A stretch of DNA of 14,628 nt, taken from NCBI GenBank assembly GCA_900546605.1, contig URDV01000023.1:1-14628 (forward strand), in the 5' to 3' direction. A program made the position numbers and the translations under genes. Position 1 is the first letter of the stretch. Each line of letters begins with the position of its first letter. The notes under the pieces are model-generated. The model did no database searches and had not been told where the DNA came from. It saw only the letters and a program-made list of their open reading frames with translations. Positions 5,283 to 12,700 of this stretch are shown here, one piece after another. This DNA comes from an uncultured Prevotella sp. (lineage in GTDB: Bacteria; Bacteroidota; Bacteroidia; Bacteroidales; Bacteroidaceae).

Positions 5283-8200
5283 ATGGCAACTTTAGATATT
5301 GCATTAAGTTTTGTAATTTCATACGTTGCAGGCCTTGTTCCAGCAGATTGTTTTTGTAACCATAAACCTATGACAGAAAAATTGGAATTATGTTTCAAAC
5401 GCGCTGTTAATAAATGGACAAACAATCCAGAGACCCAAAATGCTGTAGGAAAACATATGGGAAAATATTTGCCCCAATTAAAGGATTTCATTGCCCATAA
5501 GCCTATTGGCCGTCATCCAAAAGAAAATGATTTGCTTAGACTATGGGCGGAAGAGATTCTGAATGATACAGAGTGTAACACGTTCCTTTTAGAATATGAA
5601 CACCAGATCATGGCATTAAAATTGGAAGAAGGATGTATTACTGCCAAAGAAATACTAGAAGACACTAATAATATAAAAGCGCAGATTGAACAACTGAGGA
5701 ATAGGGGCATCACTAAAAGTTCTGTATATTGGGAACAATGGGCTTTGGGACCCAATAGGATTAAATTAAATACCAACATTCTGCTAGCCGGTCGTGAAAA
5801 AGAAAAACAAAAAGTGATAGAGAGTTGTAATGCACCATGCTGTTTATATGTAGAAGCTACATCTACAAAAGAAGCAATAGCTTTTGTGGTTGCTGCCATC
5901 ATCAACGAGAGTAATGTGCTTGCTGAGCGTGCCATTGTTGCAACAAATAACGAGACATATAAAGACATCGTGGAAAATAGCAACGGTATGATATTCGTTA
6001 CTGACATTCAAGAAAATGCTCATTATGTTGCTTCTCGTGGACATACCGTTATTTTATGTGTATGTCCATCAGATAAAAATAATGAGGCATGTACTATACA
6101 TTTGCCTAGATTAGACAGAGAAGGTTTTATTAGTTCTCTTGTTGAAAGTGGTGTTAATGAAGCTAAAGCAAGAAGCCTTGCGGTAGATTCTACACGTGAC
6201 ATATCTGTATTGAGAAATCTTCTGGGATTTACGGATAAGATTTCTGTTTGGCAGACAACAGAGAATATCCGTCTAATTATTCCGGCTTTATTACTTGGAG
6301 AATGGCATGAAGAATGGCAAGGAGACAAAGACTTGGTAGAATCAATAACAGAGAAGAATTATGATAACTATATAGAAGAAATCACTCCGTTACTATTTGC
6401 TGATGAAGCTCCACTGATTCGAATAGGTAAAATATGGAAAATAAAATCACCCTTTGATTTGTTAAGACAATTAGGCAGTTATATTACCTCATCCCATTTA
6501 GATAGATTTGCCGAAGTAGTAGAATGGGTATTACAAGACGATGACCCTGATGCTGAAGACAAAATGAACGAAAAAGGTTTGCGCTGGTGGCAAAACAAAC
6601 AAGCCTTTTCCGGGCGAATAAAAGAAGGAGTCTTTCAAAGTCTTACGCTACTTTCCATAGTGCCATGTCATATCCAAGATAATAAAGATTGGGTAGACTG
6701 TTTTATTGAAAACAAATTCAAGGATTTTGATTTGAAACGCTATCTGACACACCGTCATAATCTCCAATGGCTGGTTGAGGCTTCTCCTTCTTCTTTTATA
6801 AAATTTATTCAAGACGATATCAAGAAAGGGAGTCCTTTACTAAATCAGATAATGGATGTTAAGCATAAGGATTTTAGTATTATTGGAACCGAAATATATT
6901 ATACAGAACTATTGTTTGCATTAGAGGCTTTGGCATGGGATGAACAATACTTATTTGACACAACATATATTTTAATGCACCTTTGCTCTTATCCCAATGA
7001 CAGCAACTATGCAAATAAACCTATAAACACCTTGTTGAGTATTTACCGATTCAGACTACCCCAAACGTATGCTCCGTTTGAAACTCGTTTGGAAACCCTA
7101 AAGAGTTGTGCAACCAAACATCCTAAGACCATATCAACACTATGCGTATTGCTGCTAAAAGGACTTTCAGAACAAGTTTTTATGCCAAATGCACACTTTA
7201 GATGGCGTATGCGTAACAGAAAAGAGTCGCCTAATTACATACCAAGTATACCCACCACTCATGTGATAGCTATTGTACAACTACTACTTGCAACATTCGA
7301 ATTTTCTGTGGAGAACATTAAGGAAATCGTAAATTTATCATTTGATAATTATCTTAGAAGTTGTCGCACTATGTTTTTGGATGCAATAAGCAAGTACAAA
7401 GACAAGATAAAAGGGAACGAAGAAATTACAGATTGTCTTCGCGAAAAGATTAATTGGCATTTACAATACCAAAAGTCTAATTGGGCGTTATCAAAAGAGG
7501 AATTAGTTCCATTTAAGAAGCTACTAAGCGAGATAGAATCTGATGACATCTTAATAAAGAACAAATATCTCTTTGAGAACTTTCTTATTAAGGCTCCAGA
7601 CTATAAGGATTATGATAATGATTTTCTAAAAAAGAATAAGGATACAAGAGGAAACAGAGCTAAAATTATCAAACAAATAATAGATGAAAAAGGATTAGAC
7701 GCTGTTTGGCCTTTTGCTGAAACCGTCAAATACAAAGAAGGAGTGGCAAATGCACTTTTTGATTTATATGGGACAGACATACGTGGTGAGATTTATAAAA
7801 AATACTGCAATGGAGATTTGAGTAAAACATTTGTCAACAGTTATTTCTCTTCTGTTTATTCAGGACAGGGGAAATCTGCATATATGTCCATGATAGAAGA
7901 ATTAAACTCTATTTCTCAAAAACATATCTCCATTATATTATCTGCTCCAGGATATCAACAGACGCTGGCTGACTTTGCCAGTACTTTAAATAAAGATGTA
8001 GAAAAGGAATACTGGGAAGATGTAAACATATTAAGTTGTCCTGAAGGAAAATATGGTAATATTATATGGAAACTATGCTCAGTTAAAAGATATACAGAAA
8101 TTCTTCACATAATTCGAATAAAAAATGATGAAAATACTATATCTATCGATATTAAAATTCGCGTATTATGCGAAATGGTAACAAATGGAGCTTGGGATAT

Positions 8201-8945
8201 TTTAAGAAGTCACATGTACGAATTTTCAGATATACTTAAGACTATTTCTTTGCCTAAAGACAATACCCTAAAGTCTTTATTACTCCAAATGGAATTTCTC
8301 ATATATGACAATCTACGCCATTATATGAATGCACATGAAATACACCTTATACAAGAAATCAACAAAGAGCCCTCTTTATTAATGGAAATATACGCTCTTG
8401 TTTTTAAGGCAGATGATGGATTTGAAGAGGAATGTTCTCAAGATAACACACAAGTAAAATTAACAATGGCAAATTTGGCATATCGTTTCATACATAACTA
8501 CCATGAAGTTCCGTGTACTGACTTTAGTGGAGAAGTTGACGAAAATGCCTTATCTGAATATTTTGAGGAACTGAAGAGATTGGCAAAACAATCTCATCGA
8601 ACCAACATCTTTCCAATGATAATTGGACAAATACTTGGTAACTTTAGAGAAACCGAAGACTATCCATCAGAGATGTTCTGTCGTTTTGTTGAGCACTTCA
8701 ATGATGACCGTATTGATTCTGAGATTCGCTGTGCATTATTTAATCGAAGAGGGATGACAACACGAAGTCCATTTGAAGGAGGAACTATCGAGCGACATCA
8801 TATACAAACCTTTACAATATACCGAAACAAGGCACGTTACCACTCCCCACGTTTAACGCGTATCTTTGAAAAATTAATTAAAGAATATCAGCAAATGGCA
8901 GAGAAGGAGGACAATGAAGCAAAGCTACTTGATATAACAAATTAA
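5283..8945 (+). CDS. Large STAND/AAA-like protein with degenerate P-loop, candidate effector of the island
   Basis: The 1220-residue protein has no close functional match I can name. Residues 1-145 are helical and include KLELCFKRAVNKW (33-45). Residues 165-316 look like a P-loop NTPase core of the STAND kind: NILLAGREKE (165-174), then CCLYVEATSTKEAIAFVVAA (186-205) where Walker A should be but without GxxxxGK[S/T], MIFVTD (236-241) at the Walker B position, VILCVCP (256-262) as a sensor strand, and PRLDREGFISSLVESGVNEA (275-294) as the lid start. The remaining 900 residues are helical, without low complexity, and suggest a long alpha-solenoid. A conserved-looking tail, RRGMTTRSPFEGG then IERHH, followed by a helix ending near EKED, recalls the ends of other large uncharacterised proteins of this type (from memory). 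It is AT-rich, with many ATA and TTA codons, unlike the peptidase to the right. A defence or conflict effector is inferred. Confidence 0.75.
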   Translation: MATLDIALSFVISYVAGLVPADCFCNHKPMTEKLELCFKRAVNKWTNNPETQNAVGKHMGKYLPQLKDFIAHKPIGRHPKENDLLRLWAEEILNDTECNTFLLEYEHQIMALKLEEGCITAKEILEDTNNIKAQIEQLRNRGITKSSVYWEQWALGPNRIKLNTNILLAGREKEKQKVIESCNAPCCLYVEATSTKEAIAFVVAAIINESNVLAERAIVATNNETYKDIVENSNGMIFVTDIQENAHYVASRGHTVILCVCPSDKNNEACTIHLPRLDREGFISSLVESGVNEAKARSLAVDSTRDISVLRNLLGFTDKISVWQTTENIRLIIPALLLGEWHEEWQGDKDLVESITEKNYDNYIEEITPLLFADEAPLIRIGKIWKIKSPFDLLRQLGSYITSSHLDRFAEVVEWVLQDDDPDAEDKMNEKGLRWWQNKQAFSGRIKEGVFQSLTLLSIVPCHIQDNKDWVDCFIENKFKDFDLKRYLTHRHNLQWLVEASPSSFIKFIQDDIKKGSPLLNQIMDVKHKDFSIIGTEIYYTELLFALEALAWDEQYLFDTTYILMHLCSYPNDSNYANKPINTLLSIYRFRLPQTYAPFETRLETLKSCATKHPKTISTLCVLLLKGLSEQVFMPNAHFRWRMRNRKESPNYIPSIPTTHVIAIVQLLLATFEFSVENIKEIVNLSFDNYLRSCRTMFLDAISKYKDKIKGNEEITDCLREKINWHLQYQKSNWALSKEELVPFKKLLSEIESDDILIKNKYLFENFLIKAPDYKDYDNDFLKKNKDTRGNRAKIIKQIIDEKGLDAVWPFAETVKYKEGVANALFDLYGTDIRGEIYKKYCNGDLSKTFVNSYFSSVYSGQGKSAYMSMIEELNSISQKHISIILSAPGYQQTLADFASTLNKDVEKEYWEDVNILSCPEGKYGNIIWKLCSVKRYTEILHIIRIKNDENTISIDIKIRVLCEMVTNGAWDILRSHMYEFSDILKTISLPKDNTLKSLLLQMEFLIYDNLRHYMNAHEIHLIQEINKEPSLLMEIYALVFKADDGFEEECSQDNTQVKLTMANLAYRFIHNYHEVPCTDFSGEVDENALSEYFEELKRLAKQSHRTNIFPMIIGQILGNFRETEDYPSEMFCRFVEHFNDDRIDSEIRCALFNRRGMTTRSPFEGGTIERHHIQTFTIYRNKARYHSPRLTRIFEKLIKEYQQMAEKEDNEAKLLDITN

Positions 8946-8951
8946 TACACC

Positions 8952-9038
8952 TGCCCAAAATTTGTTGCCAATGTATTATTTCAAAGGGGCATTGCTCTTC
9001 CTTTGCATTGTTTGGGCATAATTTAATTTGCTGGCAAC
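8952..9038 (+). terminator. Complex stem structure after the 1220-residue gene, probable terminator
   Basis: The contiguous 3' arm CCTTTGCATTGTTTGGGCA (9000-9018) pairs in three blocks with CAAAGG (8982-8987), CAATG (8969-8973) and TGCCCAAA (8952-8959), leaving two bulges on the 5' side. AT-rich sequence follows, but not a clean U-run. A rival pairing exists between GTTGCCA (8964-8970) and TGGCAAC (9032-9038); the two structures cannot form together because 8969-8970 is shared. Confidence 0.5.
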
Positions 9039-9327
9039 TTGCTAGAGATATCTGAAAAAGCGTAAGTGATTGAATTCTAAGGTAGTTTCTTAACAATATA
9101 CCTTGCTTATAAATATAATAACTACCATATACAAGCTATAATTGGGGCGAAGAATCGTCCCTTTTTGCTATATATGGCACAATACGACAAGTCCCAATCC
9201 TACTGTATAAACGAACAAAAATATCACTAAAACTTTCATCTAGAAATCTGAGAACCAGATACCTTCATTTCGTTTGAGAATTTTGCGTATATTGGATTCA
9301 TGGTCCGTTAACATTTTCGTCTGTTCG
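9039..9327. other. Right-end intergenic region of the island, no convincing gene
   Basis: This AT-rich stretch has no long frame on either strand. On the minus strand two tiny frames lie back to back: ATG 9314 to TAG 9240 (24 codons, MLTDHESNIRKILKRN...), then ATG 9239 to TAG 9168 (23 codons, MKVLVIFLFVYTVGLGLV...), the second strongly hydrophobic. No ribosome-binding site or promoter clearly supports them, so I list them as possibilities only. No integrase or excisionase gene is present. Confidence 0.4.
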
Positions 9328-9356
9328 GTTTGTTTACGCACTGTTTACGCAGAAAC
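9328..9356 (+). repeat. Recombination-type direct repeat, copy C (abutting right att)
   Basis: This segment matches 2741-2769 at 28 of 29 positions and again contains the 11-bp tandem unit TGTTTACGCA(C/G). It adjoins the tRNA terminator, and its last few bases fall within the att repeat. With copies A and B it supports a recombinase-recognised end. Confidence 0.6.
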
Positions 9357-9450
9357 CAAAAACAGCGGCCTACGCCTTGGCGTAAGTCGCTGTAATAGAA
9401 GCGTGGACCAGCTAGGGCTTGAACCTAGGACCTCCAGATTATGAGTCTGT
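9350..9450 (-). repeat. attR: direct repeat partner of 2532-2632
   Basis: This copy is 101 bp long with three differences from the left copy, all in the terminator loop. It includes the terminator and 3' half of the intact tRNA gene. The distance between the two copies is 6818 bp, which is the predicted size of the integrated segment. Confidence 0.85.
9354..9392 (-). terminator. Intrinsic terminator of the tRNA(CAU) gene
   Basis: On the minus strand a stem reading CAGCGACTTACGCC, paired with its near-complement (12 of 14 positions), is followed by TTTTTGG and TTT. It starts 12 bp beyond the tRNA 3' end. Confidence 0.8.
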
Positions 9451-9477
9451 TGCTCTAACCAACTGAGCTACAAGTCC
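9404..9477 (-). tRNA. tRNA with CAU anticodon (probably elongator Met)
   Basis: The 74-nt gene folds as a cloverleaf. The acceptor is GGACTTG/CTGGTCC with one U-U mismatch and one G-U pair, and the D-arm is GCTC...GAGC. The anticodon loop is CTCATAA with CAU at its centre, and the T-arm is CTAGG/CCTAG with loop TTCAAGC. The discriminator is A and no CCA is encoded. A CAU anticodon could also be tRNA-Ile2 (lysidine-modified); I prefer Met from the overall resemblance of the D-arm and anticodon arm to elongator Met tRNAs, but this is not decisive. Its 3' half is the integration target of the island to its left. The element carries its own copy of that half, so the gene stays intact. Confidence 0.93.
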
Positions 9478-9512
9478 GATGCATTCAATGCCTTCTCGGC
9501 TGAATGCGTATG

Positions 9513-9543
9513 CAAAAGTAATAGTTTTATTTTAAATAAACAA
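9513..9543 (-). promoter_or_regulatory. Promoter of the tRNA(CAU) gene
   Basis: On the minus strand TTG (9541-9543) precedes TACTTTTG (9513-9520) by 20 bp, a full match to the Bacteroidetes -33/-7 pattern. Transcription should start near 9506, about 30 nt before the mature 5' end. Confidence 0.65.
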
Positions 9544-9633
9544 TAGTTTGCTTACAAAAAGTGCAAAAAACTCATTTTGATAGTCCTTATTACACTTATA
9601 CAGAGATTACTTTGCATTCTGCATGACCACTAT

Positions 9634-9679
9634 AAACAAAATTAGTAAGTGCTCAAGTTGAACCTTGAACACCTACTAA
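9634..9679 (-). terminator. Intrinsic terminator of the secreted peptidase gene
   Basis: On the minus strand TTAGTAGGTGTTCAAG pairs with CTTGAGCACTTACTAA over 16 bp, with two G-U pairs and a 6-nt loop, followed by TTTTGTTT. It begins about 55 bp after the peptidase stop codon and is the clearest terminator in the window. Confidence 0.85.
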
Positions 9680-9733
9680 TAAGCATTTTTGCATCCTTTT
9701 AACTAAGCATGCAAAGCATAAGCGTAATGCGTA

Positions 9734-12700
9734 TTAACGCACCACCTTTTTGCCACCTACAATGTAAACACCCTTGCCCGGAGCATTCACCTTACGACCC
9801 GATAAGTCGTAAATGCTGCGTTGGGCATTGATGGTTGATGGGGTTGCAATGGTACCATCGGGCATGGTTACACTACCTATGCCATCTATTAAGCCTTTCA
9901 TGGGGGTAACATCACAACGTTTTAGCATGAATGATTTGATGTAGAACTGCTGAACGTCCTGCATGTTGGTCAATATACCTAAACTGATGGTGGTCGGTTC
10001 GGTTAAAATAAAGAACACTTTATTCTGTAATGATACCGATGGCTCAACCATCTTCTTATACCCTAATGAGGTTGACAATTGGTCCGTGTCAGGTAGTTTA
10101 TCCCCTTCGGCCACTACTAAGTAGCATCCTTCAGCCTTCATGTCGCAGTTGGCAGGATATTCGGTGGCAAACATGTAAGCACCCTCGGGCAAATCGATGG
10201 TTTGATAAGCCTTATGGTTTTGCAACTTGTTAGCAAAGCCATCTTGCCCCGTACTGATGGTAAAGTAATCATCATCTTTGTTGGCCTGTGTGTCAACACA
10301 AGCTCCCGTTTTGGCTACGCAACCATACTTATCATCATTACCGATGTTGTCAAGTTTCCAATCACTCAAGGTCATGAAACGATTGCCATAGAGGAAGCCG
10401 TAAACATCATTAAACACCTCACCCGTGTTGCTAAAGGGAGCCTGATAGTTTTTAAGGTAACGACTTGACACGTCTTCAGCTGTACTATTAAAGTTCAGAG
10501 AGAATACACCACGTGAGTTAGTCCAAGCATCACCATCAGGGCCGAAGCCCTTACGCAAACCAGTGTTAGCATTAGATGTTTCATCCTTTACGTCACCACT
10601 GTTTTGATCAAACTTGTAGTAGACCTGCAAGCCTTCAGCTTGAGCAGCAGCAACTTTACTGGCCGACATGGGTTCGTTTATGTAGCCTTGCAGCTCTTCG
10701 GGTTTGTTCTCATTGAAGGCAAAATTACTCCACACACGGAATTCATCCACCGTGCCACACATAGGAGCATCTGCAGTTCCTAAGCTAAAAGTGCTGATAG
10801 CGGGCAAGGCTGTTGTGCGCAAACCAGCTCGGCTTATGAGTAGGCCATCACGATAGAAACAGATGGAACCTTGGAAGAAACTTACGGCATAATGATGCCA
10901 CTCGTTAGCAACAACAAACCCATCATCCGATTTGGCAAATTTGCCATCCACGTAAAGGCGCATTTGACCAGACTCAGTGGTTAAGAGTTCAAAGGTTGAT
11001 TGTCCCTCACCAATACCATTACAAGCAGACTGTAGTGCACTGGGACGCATCCACCAATCAATTGAGAAGTACTTTTCGCCCGTACTCAATGGCACTTTTG
11101 ATAGTTGCACACTGGCTGAGCCTTGTGGTAAAAAGCTGAGACCTGTTTTGCTATCGGCATTGCACACCACTAAGGCACGGTTTTGAGTAGCTTCACCGTT
11201 ACCCGCCTCATTGTGCGCCTTAAGAGTCACATCATAAACGCCAGGCACATCGGGTGTAAAACTAACATTAAGTCCGTCACCTTGCATTATTGTACCATCA
11301 CTAGTCAGCGTCCACTGTCCCTGTAAAGGTCGGTAGAGTGAGCGGTCAGTAAGTCGCACAGTTTCGCCCTTCATCACCACCGCTGGTTCCACATCAAAGT
11401 CTACTTTCGGAGCCACAGCAGTTACCTCAATGGTTTGCTGCGATGTAGCCGTATGTCCTTGTGGGTCAGTTACAGCAAGCTGCACTTTATAGGTACCACG
11501 TTCGTTATAAGCCACCGTCACATAAGGCAACTCGTTATTTACAGCCTTAGTACCTTCAAGAGTCCACTTGTAGTGATAGCCCTCTAACATTTGTTGTGAC
11601 ATAAAGGAAACACGCTCGCCTGCGGCCACTTTTGTTTTGCTCATCTTAAAGGTAGCATCAGCTGGTACTAATGCCGACACATTAAACGTAGCAACATCTT
11701 CAACAGTTTTGCCTTTTACATCAGTGGCCACCACTTTCACTTGCTGTTCACCTGGCTGTTTAAAAGTGATGACGGGCGAAGCACATGCCACCCCTTGCAC
11801 ACCAGCACCTTCGGCAATCCAATGCAAAGAGGCGATATTGGTTGAGCCAGTAGCCGATAATTTTATCGGTTGTCCCGCAACTATTGCAGTGGTAGGTTTA
11901 ACAATGCTTACTTGAGTAGTGGTAGCGTAGCCCAAAGACTGAGCATATCCGCCATTCAGAGCAAATGCTGAATTGGCAAAAACGCCATGACGTTCCCCTG
12001 TGGTAAGGTCGCGTAAACGTTTTTCACCATTCACCTCAATCATGTCAGCACGATAGTAAGCCACCAAGTCGTTGGGTAGTAACCCCGTGGCATATTGTTG
12101 TTTGTAATCAGCTTTTATTTCGCCAGCCGTGCGTGCCTTGCGCCAAATGCGTATTTCATCATAAAAGGCATGCTGATCGTTTTTATTGCCATTGGCCGAG
12201 AACACCAAATCACCAAAGCCACCCAGTCCGCTATAAGTTTGCGAGGTAACTTTGCCCCTTTGTGAACCATTAATGTAAGCTGTCATGGTATTACCATCTA
12301 CCACCAAGGCCACATGTGTCCATCGTCCTGCTTGTAGCGCCCCCACGGCATTCAGTCGGTTGTTCGTGTCCCAACCTGCCGTAAACGCGCCATTGGCATT
12401 GGCATGCATCATAAATGTGCCCCACCCTGGACCTGCACTTTGGTTCCAGTCGGCCAATGACTGCGGACGAATCCAGAACTCAATGGTTGCCTTATCATAC
12501 TTGGTGGTAAACACACCTGGCAAGGTGAGTCCTGTGTGGTCTAAGCGCACGCATTGATTATAGTCAAGATTGGGTGCCATGACTGTGGCGGTAGCTGCCT
12601 TCGACTCTTTATTACCGTCATACATAGCTATAACGCCATAGCTTCCCACGGCATCTTGTGGCAAATCATAGTGTGTAACGTCTGCGGCCAAGGTGGCCAA

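Noticed and set aside
5283..5345. Hydrophobic start of the 1220-residue protein considered as a signal peptide or membrane anchor
   Set aside because: There is no positively charged N-region before the hydrophobic run, which is short and interrupted. A buried helix is more likely.
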